Position numbers and translations under genes: made by a program
Assembly: GCA_021234155.1 (NCBI GenBank)
Contig: JAJEKV010000028.1
Location: 7,347,268-7,411,267, forward strand
Source: Isoetes taiwanensis
Taxonomy: Eukaryota > Streptophyta > Lycopodiopsida > Isoetales > Isoetaceae
Length of the DNA stretch: 64,000 bases
Reading direction: 5' to 3'
Shown: positions 1 to 13,372 of the stretch, piece after piece
Layout: every line of letters begins with the position of its first letter
How positions within the stretch are numbered: the first letter of the stretch is position 1
Notes under the pieces: model-generated
The model's input: the letters and a program-made list of their open reading frames with translations, nothing else
The model's database searches: none
Told to the model about the DNA's origin: nothing

Positions 1-3000
1 ATATCCCTTATAAAGATGAAACCTCTTGTCACTAAGAGGAACTTTAATTGTTTTCCCTCGACTAACATTGAATTGATTGATAGATAGATTGATAGATAGG
101 CAGGAAGGTAAGTAAAGAAGATCCAAAACTATTATGAGATACAAAGACATGGAGAGAGAGAGAGGGAGAGCCCTCCTTTCACTCCAATTGTAAACAAAAT
201 GAGAATCTCAATCATCCCATAACAAACAACTACTTGTAAAATCGTAGCAAATATAATACATATATTTTGCCTTGGCCCCGCATGGCATGGCTTGTTCCCT
301 CGTTAAGATCATCATTTTTGTTACATGGTTGGAAATTCCTATTCCATTCTTGTCTACAATGTCCGGCAGGTTTTACATTTTCTTATTTTAAATGGTTTAA
401 GGCATAAACAATTGCTTTGGACAATCCAGTGATTATGACATTATATCGAGAGCTTTCTAGGAAGGTAGCAAGAGCAAAACACTATCTAGTGGCGCCTTAG
501 TGGTCTACATTTGGAGACAAAAAGGGTTGCTATGTATGCCATCTTCCTATGCTTCATAACTATTGTTACCATGGCACTCATGTTTTTCTATTTTCCAGTC
601 ATAATATTCTAATACACAAAATTGAAAAACAATGACATCAAATCCAAGTACTAAATATTTCTTCATTATAGCGATAAAGCAAAGCTTCATATCATGAAGG
701 GCGGCTATATCATGCAAAAATTTGTCTTCAAGCAATCCAAGATAGTAAAGCTTCAAACTATGGCAAACATGTTTTCTTCTATTATCGAGATTGCCACAGC
801 TATGGGAGGCAACACGTAAAGCAAATTTCCCCCGAGTAAAACTTTTTTGCTTAAGAAGTGAAAAGAAAATCTGAAACCAAGCATTGATAAGTCCTAGAAA
901 GCCACATTTTAGATGAAGACATGCATGTAGAATAGTCCCAACTACCACAAATCCAAAGAATTATCTTCATTTGCACATCAGAAAAAAATAGAAGAAGAAG
1001 ACAATACTCACCTTACAAAGATTCAAAATTGTAATAATCTGGGGATAGTTTGTTCATGCAAGTTGCAAGAACAAAGCCAAAGTTAGTAGAGTTATCAAAG
1101 CCATGTCTAGTTTTATCGCAAATGCTGCTCCTTTAGCTATGCAAACACAATATTCCATAACTTGAGATGATATTTGATGTCCGTTTTTAGAAGAATTTCC
1201 AAGGAAACAATCCAGCCATGATCCCTATCCACAAAGCTACAATTTAAACTTTGAGCAAATACTCAAAAAGAATGTATGAAGCTTCTTTAACCAAAGTATC
1301 CTATGTTCGATGACACAAAAGGTTGACTCAAAATCGGGTACTTCATGCAAGAATTGGTAAAACAATTTGCTTGATCTTGCATTAATGCCTGGACAACCGC
1401 CATTTAATAGACATGCAACAACTGTAAACCTTGAAAAAAATGAAATAGAAAAATGGGCATCCTACCACTTAGCGGAGATTATGCAAATTAAGAATTGTGT
1501 AGCTTGCAAATAATGAAAGTTAGCTCCAAACCATGACGCAACTCATAGTTTATGGCATCTATTTACTTCCTTAATCTCCACTTGAGCAAAAGACAACAAT
1601 TGGCCTTTATACCACACCGCATTTCAAAATAAAGTAAAAAATATTTAAGAAAACATTTTTATTGAAATGACATGCAACAACTTACATGCAACTCTACATA
1701 TTAATTTCCCTTATTGCTCCATTTCTTTTAAAGTCCAAATTGAATAGAATCTAAATGGTAGATGAACATCGAACCTAAATCTTGAAGCTCATTCACTCTC
1801 CTAGTTGATTTCGAGACTTTGCATCCTTGTTCAATAGCGTCCATAAAGCTGCAATTAAAAAGAGAATGGAAATCATTCCCCGCCAAAATGATAGAGCATT
1901 ATAAGCGGTTTAGAATTGACCTCGGATTTTGCTATAAACAATTTGTTTGATGGCTTTTACATACTTGATGATTTTGAATTGTAAAACAAAAAGGTTAGAG
2001 GATAAAGGACATTATCTTGCCTACTTATATGCCCCTTGAACCATATGCAAAGCCCTGTCAAGACCATAAACATCAGCCATGTAGATAGAACCAATGGGCC
2101 TCCTAGAAATTTGTGGCATAAGGATCGCCTTTCATCCAGAACATGCACTCACTTTTTTCTTCGGATGGTGGCTTTGCCAAAGAGTAAGAAAGGACAATCT
2201 GCAAAAGAAAACATGCATTTAACAGCTAACAAATAGATGGTAAGAGGGAGTAACATAGGCATTCTTAGCACGTAACCCAACACCTTGTCTTTTTTAATTA
2301 AAGAAGATGGAGAAACACAACAATGATCTCAGGCAGCATTACGGATTCAATTTGTAATAGAAGAAGGCGGTAGAAGATAAAAAAGCAATAAAAAAGTATT
2401 TGTTAATAAGGGGCATTTTTCAACAACAAATTTGTAGGAGATGGTATTAAAGTGGACTCCATATAAGCACTCCATCTTCATTAAGCAACAATCATGATCA
2501 TTGGTGCAAAAAGATACAATATAGAGGTTACAATTTATAACAATGAAAGCTTTGTAAAACTATCATTCTTTTTGAAAATATGTACTTCAAGAAGACCCTA
2601 ACTTCGGATATGGTGCTAGAAAAAAAAGCCGGATAATAATCATAATGTCTATGGAGAAAACACAATCATTACATATCTCCGGGATAAGGGCAAACAAATA
2701 AAAAAAGCAAACAAAAAGTATTCCAATAGGATTATTGAAACTTGTCTGGCCCTGGGCATCTTCATTTTATAAAAAGGAACAAATAGCTTTTAAATACACT
2801 TGCAACAAAGGAAAAAATGAAAGTCAAACATTGAAATTGCCTCACGTTTGGAGACATACAATAGACATACCTCAATTCTTGTTGGCTTTTAAACCAATAT
2901 TAGCATGGAATGTTGATGAACATCTACATGCAAACACATGCAAAATGAAAATGGGTCTCTTCTTGCATGCATATGCCAATTGGCATTAGATCTACGTTAG

Positions 3001-5614
3001 CACATGCATGTAACAAAAGATAATAGCACCAAATAGCCTTCTCTTTAGCATTCATAATTGATTTTTGATAGAAGGATAAATTCACATCATGCAACATGCA
3101 TCTTCTACCATATTGATTAAATGAAAGCATTGTGAGAATGGAAACTTTACAAAGTAGAACAGAGAAAGGAGATTTATGAGTACATGTATTATGACAAAGC
3201 ATAAAATGGCAGTCTCCACAATGGCATCCTTGACCACATCAACAATTTAACAAAGACTTACTATCACTACCTCAAAAGCCATAGATTTCTCACTAAACTA
3301 CAAAAGAACTTGGATATGTATTGAAGGAAACATTGTATACCTTGTTAGAGGAATAGGAAGATGAAAAAAACAGGGCTCCTCCGCCTCTCTGATGAATCCG
3401 ATGTAATTCCAACCCTTATTTAAAAAGAATCATCATGTAGAACCAAAGACATAAACTCCGCTTTAAATATATTTAACATCTAAGAACATTACGGATCAAA
3501 TACATGCATCGATGCAAGTTTATGGTGGAAAAACATCACGAAATTTAAGGCAATGAACATCCCGAGCTATTCTTTGATTGCAAAGAGCGGACTACTGAGA
3601 GAGATAGTTAGATCTAAGGTCTTAAATAAACTCATACCAAAGCCGAACATATTCAATTTTGCAGAATTCACAAGCAGCAGATCTGTAATGGCCAAACAAT
3701 GTAGTAGAAGTAATGCATCCTTAGTCCTCTCATTAAATAGAATTTAAATAGGGAATGGCCATAAAAGATATATGACACTAAATCACATTTAGTAAATGTG
3801 GCCGGATTGGATATCTTATATCAAGCAAGGAAAAAGCAAAAATCGTAAAGAATCCAAGTGCCTAAGTCTACTATAGTTACGTGCTTCAACTAACTTGCTT
3901 CAATGCTCGCCTCAAATGAATGACCCGAAATGTTTTTCCATTAGAAATGTTAAAAACCCTCAAACATGAGAGAAATGTAAGCGAGATAAACATAAGTCGA
4001 TGCACACTTTATCGCTTTAGAAAAGCAATAAAATGAATAAGATGAAGACGACTTAGGGTCTTAGAATTTATTGCACAAATGCATTGGCCTGGAGAACAAA
4101 AAATATGATGCTTGTAGCGATTCAAAATGCCTAAGAAAACTTGGTCTTGAGATTCCCGAACTCTAAGCTACCCTAAACCCGTAATGTTTAAATAAACAAT
4201 CCAATATGATATCCCTCCTTAGATTCTCTTCCTTTGTTTCCATGTTAGACTCTCCTAGAGGCTGGTCCCAATAATCAAAAAAGGGCAGGCCAGAGACGTA
4301 GGGTAAAAGCCAAACAAAGCAAGAATTTGAAATTCAGCGTCCAAGAAGGTCCAGGAATTCAGGAACGCCACTATAGACTCTCTTGTTTTATTTTCGACAT
4401 TGGTGAAAAGTCCAACAAGTTACCAAAATAAAAAAAGAAGATTTTGTCATCACAAAATCACTAAACGGATGATCAAAAAAGGGCTCACTATAAAAACAAC
4501 AAACAATTTATATTTATTGGTCCCAGATTTTCTAGATTTTAGAAAAACGCCCAACAAAGTTTTTGTCGTAGTCCCCATTAATTCTCCAAAAAATATGAGG
4601 TCAAAAGATGAAGCAAGTTTCTAAGATAATTCGACAACCTAAAGAAGAACTAATAAAGTCATGCTGAACATAAAGACTTAAATTATATGGATACTCAGAA
4701 ATTCAAGATCAAGGGGACATTGAAAACCCGGTTAATAAAAATGTGGTAGAAAGATACCCATAATCTAGTGTTTTGACGCTTATGATAAAACACCTCTTGC
4801 TAAATTCTATTCCAGATGAATCACTATGTTTTAAGCATATCGAACTATTTTTCTATTCATATAAAACCACAAAAAACTTCAGACCTTCAATTATTCTATT
4901 GAGTAGTTATTTCTATTTTTCTATCTATTCAGATTCAATTATCCCACAAAACTTGCTATCAAACCTATAGTAAGTCACCAAGGGAATCATATCGATTCCA
5001 TATGCTTCCTCAAAGAAAAAGTATGGATCGGTCCCCGATAGTGATCAAAATAAAATTAATGATCTAAGAACAATATAAAGTCTCCTGGAGACAACTTGAA
5101 ACCACATTTCTCCTGCATATTAAGACATCACAGGTCTTAAAGAAAGAACAAGATGTTTGAGATTGCATACCTTCATTTGCATTCATTTGCCTTTGATGAT
5201 TGATGTTTTATTTAGAGAATTTCCTTCAATAATCACATTATGGAGTTTAGGAACCAATAGAGACCTGAATAGATATGCAAAGAAAAATCTTGTCCTTAAG
5301 GCATAGCAATTCATTAGCATTATGGTTGCTTGAATTGCAATATTTTCTTCTCTAATTTCAAAGAATATGCTATCTTTCAATAAATCTCAATCATAAACAT
5401 GTGTCAAACTTTCAAAACGCGATGTAGGAGGTGATTTGTTATTTCATTTAGAGATGATCAGACATCAAATTTGCTAGATTTTTCTCCTTGAAGAGAAGGC
5501 TGAATAGATTTAAAAGAGGGATGCAATATATTCCGCTTTGGATGGTTTACTAGTACTAAATGGGTGCACAATTTTCTGCCTCTAAAATTTCAAAAGATAT
5601 GGTATCTTTCACTA
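1..5614. other. AT-rich left flank, no convincing gene
   Basis: This stretch lies outside the tandem repeat and I see no second copy of it in the window. It has GATA-type and GA-type simple sequence near 80-175. The longest open frames are short and scattered. Two minus-strand peptides have a weak PPR flavour: 547-948 (133 residues, with 'LKCGFLGLINAW') and 2,924-3,202 (with 'LLLHACANVDLMPIG'). Neither shows a run of 35-residue repeats, so no gene is called. A short decayed piece of repeat family R lies near 4,372-4,480. Confidence 0.6.
4372..4480 (+). repeat. Decayed fragment of repeat family R
   Basis: The order of short words 'gccactatagact', 'ttttattt', 'cattggtgaaa', 'ttttgtcatcacaaa' and 'tcactaaac' matches the R segment at 12,280-12,390, with many substitutions and small gaps. 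It is more diverged than any R copy inside the tandem units, so it is probably an older relic. Confidence 0.45.
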
Positions 5615-6295
5615 AAATCTGGTCACCGAAGTCACCGAATTGATGGCAGAGAAATGGTGGAAGAGGCTCTAAAAGAGGTGCCTCCCCAAAAATTGTTGAA
5701 GGATTCGTGACCTAGAAGACTACATTATGCAGAGCGGCATTTAGGTCTTAAATAAACTCTAACCCTAAAAACGATGAGCTACGATTTTGGTAGCCAGGAA
5801 TCACAGGAAGAAGAAGCCCAGAATATGAAACGAACAGGGAATGAATCTCAGGTCTTAGATCAATTTAGTTGGAGAAACTAGATATGGATAGAATGGGCAG
5901 AGACAGGAGCTATGATACTAAGCGTAATTTTGCTGAAGGCGACTCGGATTGCTACCAAAAGAGAAGCTTATTCTAATATGAAAACCATCTGGATATTATG
6001 GAAGTGGAGCAAAAGAAATAGTCCGGTTGAGAAGATTGCTAGAAGAACTTGGTTATAAACAAGGTGAGACAACATTAATTTACACTAACAGCATGAGTTG
6101 CATTGCAATTGTTAAAACCCTGTACAGCATGAGAGAACTAAGCATGTAGAACTTGATGTACACTTTATCAGAGATGTAGCGAGAAAAGAGATATATTCGA
6201 ATGGGTTATATCAACACAGATCTGCAGATTGCAGACATATTCACAAAGGCATTGGTGGAGAACTAAGGGTGACTATGGAAAGCTAAACCTATGGT
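5615..6295 (+). repeat. Module Q, first copy (left edge of array)
   Basis: Q is a dispersed module made of three parts: a non-coding lead, an ATG with a short frame matching the N-terminus of the carboxylesterase at 57,171 (here ATG at 5,774, reading MSYDFGSQES), and a copia RNase H fragment. This copy lacks the first ~350 bases present in the copies at 22,440 and 29,995. Its right end switches at 'ctatggtt' (about 6,295) from the sequence following other Q copies to the GRAS-like region. Confidence 0.75.
5925..6265 (+). pseudogene. Ty1/copia RNase H C-terminal fragment
   Basis: Frames reading 'VRLRRLLEELGYKQGE', 'SMSCIAIVK', 'HVELDVHFIRD' and 'DLQIADIFTKALVEN' can be followed with shifts between them. 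This is the end of the copia polyprotein, whose RNase H hallmark order is WLRRLLEDLG, a DNQSAI-like site, KHI(D/E)..YHFIR and ADIFTKAL. It is a fragment only, with no integrase or reverse transcriptase core. Copies lie at 22,965, 30,545 and 32,712. Confidence 0.75.
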
Positions 6296-6431
6296 TGTCA
6301 TGAGATGAATCTAATATAATGTGACAAAGCAAAAACTCTTGTAAAAAGAGAATTGAACCAAAGGCACACATTCTTAAATCATGTAGCCAAAATTATGCAG
6401 GTGTCTGCAGGTTAAACTTTCAGATACCAAT

Positions 6432-7330
6432 TTATTGGAGTCTTTGATAGATTGTGCAAGGGCAATATCATTGGGAACTCAGTTAAGGTCAGAGAAATGG
6501 CATCATCTACAGCTCAAAGGCTGGCATTTTATTTTAAGAGGCGTGGTTGAATTTCTTCACTTGGATTGGAGGAGCATTTTGATTACTATGCAATGCCTTC
6601 ATTACAAGATTTTCAACTAGGCAGCATTTTCAACGGGGCATGCTCAAACGTTAGCTGGCCTTTGAGAAAAACTCCATACCTCAAGTTGAGAAATGCCAAT
6701 CAAGTAATTTTGAATGCATGCAAAGGTCTTCTTTAATTGATGAGCTAATCACTTTGCCAGAGTCTCCTCTATTTAAATTAACAGGAGTCCACTGCAGCTT
6801 AATCTCCAAGAAGATGAAGTTCTGATTGTGAATTGCGTTTTTGACATCATAACCTCATTGATGAAAGCGCCAGAAAGCTCTGGCTCTGGCTCAGTAGTAT
6901 GAACCTAACGTATTTATCTTAAAATTCTTGAATATTGACCATGCACCGTTTTCATGTCTAGATTTCTTGAATCCTTGGTTTATCATGTCATGATCATTGA
7001 TTCATATGGTCATTGCTTCCCACAAGATCATCCAGAGATACGAGAACGCGAGCAAGATAAGCATTGTAGAAAGATTTTGAATGCCCCATCACTTGCCGGG
7101 ATTGGAAAAGAGTAGAGTGGGACAGAAAATTATAAGCAGTCTCGTCTCATGGAAGGACAGAGAAGGCAGGATTTAAGGTAATGCCATTAGATCCAGAAGT
7201 GTTCAGCAAATTTTAAGAATATTTAACATCTTATCACAAGGAATCCAAATTGAAAATGGATGGAGGATGGATGCAGTGCATATTCTGCCTGGTGCCCACA
7301 ATGTAAATATTACATTGCATGCTTTTATAT
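6432..7330 (+). pseudogene. GRAS-domain transcription regulator, decayed fragment (unit 1)
   Basis: Successive frames carry pieces of a GRAS domain in the right order: 'LIDCARAIS' and 'REMASSTAQRLAFYFK' (leucine heptad region I), 'PYLKLRNANQVILNACKG' (matching the family's PYxKFxHxTANQAILEAxxG), then 'LPESPLFKLTGV' (after the VHIID block, which appears deleted), 'LQEDEVLIVN' with an 'HNLIDES' block (RDDEALAVNC..L..L.DE), and a SAW-like end 'GFKVMPLDPEVFSKF'. The order and spacing fit a SCARECROW-like GRAS protein. Stops and shifts break every block, so it is not expressed as a GRAS protein in this form. It sits directly after the copia fragment, suggesting it travelled with or was joined to it. 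It is a pseudogene with reasonable family certainty; the subfamily is a guess. Confidence 0.7.
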
Positions 7331-8290
7331 AACTACTATACCACCATTATATAAGTTGTATATGTGGGTGATTATGATGTAAAGGCTTGATCAACCATTT
7401 TGATAGATGCACAACCCTCCATCTGCCTCTGGGGCAGTATTCATAGAGTACATATGCTTGCTTTTACTAACATCCATCGTCTTTTCTACGGGGTCATGCT
7501 GTATCAAAAATAGTTCCTTTACCATAATAATCATTGGCGAAAGTATGAGACAACAAATTATCTTCTTCTAATTTACTCACATCCTCCTCTCCTAGGTGGT
7601 AAACACAATGAGTCATCCGTGAGCAATCTGGTGTTCAATCTTGAAATTGAACCCACATTTTCAGATCAATTTATAATAACCCAAAATGGTTCTGGTGAGC
7701 TTGCATCTTGCAAGTCTTCTAAGGAGTCATGTCTGCATGAATAACCAAGCTGTAACCCTCCAAGCATCATAGAACTTGTTTTCAGTTTCTTTTCCATAAA
7801 CATCACAACTTGATCTTTCCGCCATAGCGAAACCATCTATAATACTTTCTCATCTTTTATCCCGTTTTCTTTAACTCTCACATATATCTGCATATAAGAA
7901 ATGCAATAATTATAGAAAGTCTCTTATACTATAGTACACAACACTGTCTCTTATACTATGTGCACGAGCTGCAGGTCTTCAATGCACGCCCGGCCTACAG
8001 ACCAGCATAAATTTATCAAGCTTTGTAGGAGTAATTGTTTTGTTATAAGAAAGCGAACTTTGAAATCTTTTGCAGACTTGTAGTATTATCTCATATTAGT
8101 AGAGGTACCAATCGATTGGAAGCCAAATTCATGTGTCTTTAGAAAAGCCTAGATCCTCCCAAGATCCATAGATGCAAGGTATGATCCAGCTCTAGCTTCA
8201 TTGCATCATAGGCCTAAAATGTCTAGGGAAGAAAGGCAATAATAACAGATCCTATTTAGCACCAATGTTTGAATCTTCAACAATCAATTC
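7331..8290 (+). other. Non-coding stretch after GRAS fragment
   Basis: AT-rich sequence with no supported gene. It is duplicated at about 34,130-35,045 with high similarity. It contains a repeated phrase 'ctcttatactat' at about 7,921 and 7,951. Nothing else is recognised. Confidence 0.5.
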
Positions 8291-8730
8291 TTTGTGTTAT
8301 AGTCTAGTTGCCTCGCCATCCAAGCAGGCATAGACAAGTAATGTCCGAGGCCTCTTGGAGGATCAGGGACCTCAACACTAAGATCCAGATAATGGTCCTC
8401 TCCAAGCTGAGATTCCCTTCTCCTATGCACATTACCAAGACATCCTATCTTGAATTCATTGCATCAACCACAGCCATGTATTGTGAAATTCACAAAGGTA
8501 GATGCGGTGATAAGAGGTGCCATACTCCATCAATGAGTAACGTTGAAAGGCACCTCATTGTATGTGGGACTATATGGACTATGACCTCACTCACTACAGC
8601 AGGACTCTCATCGATTAGAGCTTACTCACATGAGGAACTTTTAGAAACACTGGTGGTGCTGCTACGTTTGTCCAAGAAAATGTCACGAACTCTCCGGCCC
8701 ACCTAACTATATTGTAGCAGGCGTGTAAAA
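8291..8730 (+). other. Unidentified open stretch (132-codon frame)
   Basis: A frame at 8,308-8,706 is open for 132 codons, but in unit 2 (35,020-35,292) a different frame is open over the same DNA, so neither is constrained as protein. Both contain 'MSEASWRI.DLNTKIQIMV', which resembles no family I can name. It could be an old retroelement gag or a host fragment. Confidence 0.3.
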
Positions 8731-8734
8731 AGAG

Positions 8735-8990
8735 CGGTTAGACCTTCTACTGCTGCGGCAAATGCCAACACAACAGCTCCTTAGGCAAGTGTTGCTACCG
8801 TTCCTGATGCAATTACTATTGTTACTACTGTTGCAATCCCTCAAAGGTGCTATTATGGCTCTCATGCAACCCATCGGGATGCTATTGCTGCTCCTACAAC
8901 CACTTGGAGGTCCTGCTACCACTGCTATAAACCATTAGAATGCTACTATTGCAACTGCAACTGCACATGCTACCACCTCCAAATAGAGAA
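8735..8990 (+). repeat. CTG/ACT/GCA-rich low-complexity tract (unit 1)
   Basis: This stretch is dominated by degenerate CTG, GCA and ACT trinucleotides. It can be read as Leu/Gln-rich or Ala/Thr-rich peptide depending on frame ('LLLLLLLQS', 'NATIATATAHATT'). No frame is consistently open in both units. It is probably an expanded triplet tract rather than a conserved coding exon. Confidence 0.5.
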
Positions 8991-9169
8991 TGCGCCTGCA
9001 TATAGTTTTCAAAGAATTGTAGAGGCTTTCATAATATAAGGATAGCTTGAACTCCATAGTGTGAAGTCCCATGGAGTCACTTGCTTTCGGGCAAGAGAGA
9101 ATATGGAGGAATAGCTTGGTACTATAGGACCTAATTGACACCTTCAGTTTTTAAATCACAGACAAATAT

Positions 9170-9365
9170 AATTGTTACATGTGGATACGTGCAGAAGGAT
9201 TGATGAACTTAACAAAGGAGCTTTTATTAATGCACGCAAATATATAGAATGGCATGGATATTTGGACTCCTGTGATTCTTTGGGAACAGAGAACGGACAT
9301 TGCAATGTGGCTAAAGTCACATTTTTGAGCATTTTGAAAGCATATACAAGCATTGGGACATAGAA
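9170..9365 (+). pseudogene. PPR gene fragment (unit 1)
   Basis: The frame ends in 'VTFLSILKAYTSIGT', which matches the recurring PLS-class PPR motif VTFLxxLKACxSIGA. It is preceded by a short piece resembling '(A)CGYVQKD'. It is less than one and a half PPR motifs long, with stops on both sides. It has a second copy at 35,932-36,115. Confidence 0.5.
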
Positions 9366-9449
9366 CTGAACAAAAAACTTCGAATAAAATGTATTCCTTG
9401 AAAATGAAGAAGATACAATAGCTTCTAGAATACTGGTTAGAATCAACTA

Positions 9450-10250
9450 ATTGAATGAAGTGTTATGTTGTGGCTTAGAAGGTGACTCATCATCATGAGA
9501 TCACGTAGCCATGTGGAGAATCCTCTAATATCTCCTCCGGTGACTAGCGTAAATGCTGAGAAAATAACAATAAAACAACAAAAACAAAGGGATGCCACGC
9601 CCTTCAAATGATTACGACAATGAGCACAACTTAGCCAAGTAGCAAATCAACTTATCGTTGACAATCAACCAAATAGCAAATCAACTTATCTTCACATAGG
9701 TAACTATAAAACTACTAGATCTCTTGACTGTCTCCTTGCCAAGAAAATTTCTTTATCTGTTTTTCCAAGTCTGAGCCACCATAACTTATTAAGTGCAAAA
9801 GCAATTCCATGTCCGAAATTTCCACTCAAAAATCTCTCTCCCCCTTAAGATACCCGAAAACTGCTCTTTAAATCAACATGATATTGGCTCACCTTCCTTC
9901 TGCCATCTCTCTCAATTGCCCTTGCACTTCCGGCTATGGTGGCATGTCGAAAAAATGAGATGGAAATGATGCGTTTTTTTTGTCACACATTTCAAAGTGG
10001 AGTTTCCTCTGCTATCAAAATGCAAATCTTTCTGAGGAAAGTTGCTGAGGCAAGCTTGAGATACTGAAATGAAGCAAACAGTCCCATAGAGACAAAACTG
10101 GCAAAGCTGACAAAACTGGATGTTCGCTAACAATATCCTGCCACATATTCCAACTTCATCACGGCTGAGAGGTAATATTATATTCTATTAAATAAATATC
10201 CCACGGGTAGATCTAATAAAAAATTTGTCGATATAAATGCAATAAACTTG
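9450..10250 (+). other. Non-coding spacer before R array
   Basis: No gene is supported. A short direct repeat 'tagcaaatcaacttatc' occurs twice, near 9,640 and 9,673. The stretch is duplicated at about 36,200-37,010. Confidence 0.5.
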
Positions 10251-10253
10251 AAA

Positions 10254-11564
10254 ATATTATTAGTTGGTGTGGCACGGGAAAACCATCAAGGGGAAAGTAC
10301 TCGGAGCTGCATGACGGGTGTTCGTCATCCCGTTCATATGGGCTGTCCGCCACCTCCCACCATGAATTAGAGACGGGAAGCCAGGATGGGACGGGAAATC
10401 TGTTCTGTTCTGGCGGCACAGGATGAGAAATCTCTTCTGGTGGGATGATATGTGGTTAAAAGTGAGGGTTTGATGGGGTGGACTGCCTTAAGCCACGTTG
10501 AAACTTTTTAAACTCGGCACCATGGATTTTCCTATGCCATTCTAAACTTGAGCACCTCGTTAGGTCCTATGGATCATTAGGTCCTATTGGAGATGGTCTC
10601 ATAGCTTCGAGAAGTAGCAATTGCTGGTGGTATATCATGGAGGGCTCTTCAGATGTTTTATGTGGTTACAACTGAGGGTTTGATGGGGTGGATTGCCTTA
10701 GGCACATTGAAATTTTTTAAACTCAACCACCATGGATCTTCATTTGCCATCAGATGTTGTTATGCATGGCGAGTTCTTCCTATGCCATTTTTAGGTCCTA
10801 TATAGATCTTCGTTTGCACATCATTCTTGTGTGTAACAAACTCTTAAACAAATGCATTGACCTTATGCTACAAAGGTTCCACTCTCTAAGTCATTTAATC
10901 AGTCTTATAATGCTAATAAGTTTTCTATTATATAAAAGCATTGTCAAGTAGGAGTTCATCAAGCAGATTGATTAGTTGTAGAAATATATGGAGAAGATCC
11001 TATAGTACTCAATTTAGCAGAAGTGGGATTTTCCCTATAGTAAACTGACCCGAAGAAGATGTTGAACGATTCCATGATGAGTACTCAACTTGTTTCATTT
11101 ATTTTGTTGTCTGATAGTGGTTTCTTATTTTTTCTCTGAATCTTCAGGGTCAGATGGAATTGCCATGTGTTGTAATTTCTTATGTAAGCTATTTCCAAGT
11201 CCTGCCTGAAGTACACATCCTGGGTCTTACTTTAAGGTCAGGCTCGTCCATTCCTATGGCAATATTTATGTCACATGTAATCATTTTCCCCTTCAATATT
11301 GTGGTTTCATCACAAGAATTATCAAGCCTCAAAATACTCACCACCCATTATGGCACCCTAGAAACCTATCCAAAATACATGGCCGTTTAATTTATTTGCT
11401 GGACATATATGGAAGAGGTTATCATTATATTTATTCAATGCAATATGGCAATGTTAATTGGTTTCTGCGTTCAGACTAAAGAATCACAGTCAATTTGTAA
11501 AATTTAGAAGCATTTGGGCTTTAAAAATCATATTTAAAGAGGATCTTGGTAAACGTAATGTGCC
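10254..11564 (+). repeat. Repeat family R, copy R1 (internally deleted)
   Basis: R begins 'ttggtgtggcacgg' and ends 'ggtaaacgtaatgtgcc', running straight into the next copy. Inside are two ~209 bp sub-repeats, both containing 'gagggtttgatggggtgga' (near 10,468 and 10,674). R1 lacks about 500 bases of the middle that R2 has. No long frame is conserved across copies and I do not recognise a transposase, reverse transcriptase or capsid motif. It could be the non-coding part or LTR of a retroelement, or a satellite-like sequence. Confidence 0.7.
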
Positions 11565-13372
11565 TTAGTTGGTGTGCCACGGGAAAACCATCAAGGGAAA
11601 GTACTTTCGAGTTGCATGATGAGGTGTTAGCTCATCCCATTCATATGGGGCGTGATGAGAAATCTCTTCCAGTGGGATGATATGTGGTTAAAAGTGAGGG
11701 TTTGATGGGGTGGACTGCCTTAAGCCCGCTTGAAACTTTTTTAAACTTCGGCCACCATGGATTTTCCTATGCCATTCTAAACTTGAGCACCTCGTTAGGT
11801 CCTATGGATCATTAGGTCCCTATTGGAGATGGTCTCATAGCTTCGAGAAGTAGCAATTCTTTGGTGATATATCATGGAGGGCTCTTCAGATGTTTTATGT
11901 GGTTACAAGTGAGGGTTTGATGGGGTGGATTGCCTTAGGCACGTTGAAATTTTTAAACTCAACCACCATGGATCTTCATTTGCCATCGATGATATCGAAG
12001 TTCTTTATAGATCTACCTTTGCCATCATGCAATTGGACAAAGTGCTCCTTGATCATGCAATTGACATGTTGCTCCTTGACGAGCATTATAGCTTCTAGAA
12101 GTAACAATTGTTGGTGACATATCATGAAGGGCGATATTTTATTCCATCAAGAAAGTTGATGCATTATGCAATCCTCTCCATACCATGGGTAGGGCCAAGT
12201 ATATCAATGCAGTATTGCAATGATGCGGGATGTGACCTCTACGAGGAGTTAAACATTATGAACATTTGAAAAAGGTTGCCACTATAGACTTCCTATATTT
12301 TATTTGAACATTGGTGAAATATTAGAGAAGTACATTTGACTAGGAAGTTTTCTTGTCATCACAAATTGGCATGTCGTTGATCACTAAACATATGCAAAAA
12401 CAACTAAAATGCTTCATTCCTTTGGGGTCACCGAACCACCGCTTATTAGAAAATTATATTAAGTGGTTTTTAACAGATTTGTCATCATTGAATTAAGCCC
12501 TCTAAGAAGATTGCTTACACTTTCTTCCCCCTTAATTTCTTTTCGGATCAGGAGGAAAAACAAACTATTCTTGGTCCCCACCCTATTATGAAGCCCTTAT
12601 TTTATATGGCAACTTTGTAAATCCACACAAGGCTCCACCTAGAATGCAAGGGACCCCAATAGTTAACATGTGATTTCTTGTGTGTAACAAACTCTTAAAC
12701 AAATGCATTGACCTTATGCTACAAAGGTTCTGCTCTCTAAGTCATTTAATCAGTCTTATAATGCTAATAAGTTTTCTATTATATAAAAGCATTGTCAAGT
12801 AGGAGTTCATCAAGCAGATTGATTAGTTGTGGAAATATATGGAGAAGATCCTATAGTACTCAATTTAGCAGAAATGGGATTTTCCCTATAGTAAAAGCCC
12901 AAACAAGAAGATGATGAGTACTCAACTTGTTTCATTTATTCATTTGTCGATAGTGGTTTCTTAGTTTTTCTCTCAATCTTGAGTCGGATGGAATTGCCAT
13001 GTGTTGTAATTTCTTATGTAAGCTATTTCCAAGTCCCGCACCAAGTACACATCCCGGGTCTTACTTTAAGGTCGCTCGTCCATTCCTATGGCAATATTTA
13101 TGTCACATGTAATCATTTTTTCCCTTCAATATTGTGGTTTCATCACAAGAATTATCAAACCTCAAAATACTCACCACCCATTATGGAACCCTAGAAACCT
13201 ATCCAAAATATATGGCCATTTAATTTATTTCTTTGGACATATATGGAAGAGGTTATCATTATGTTTATTCAATGCAATATGACAATGTTAATTGGTTTTA
13301 CGCGTTGAGACTAAAGAATCACAAATCAATTTGTAAAATTTAGAAGCATTTGGGCTTTAAAATCATATTTAA
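11565..13372 (+). repeat. Repeat family R, copy R2 (longest)
   Basis: Head-to-tail continuation of R1, about 1.8 kb. It includes a middle segment absent from R1, with another diverged sub-repeat ('agcttctagaagtaacaatt') and a segment reading 'YEALILYGNFVNPHKAPPR' in one frame. It is broken at its right end, immediately after 'catatttaaagag', by the minus-strand LINE. R sequence resumes at 19,979 with 'tcttgttaaacgtaatg'. Confidence 0.7.

Noticed and set aside
547-948. 133-codon minus-strand frame with weak PPR wording
   Set aside because: Only isolated PPR-like words, no 35-residue periodicity, and neighbouring DNA does not continue the pattern.
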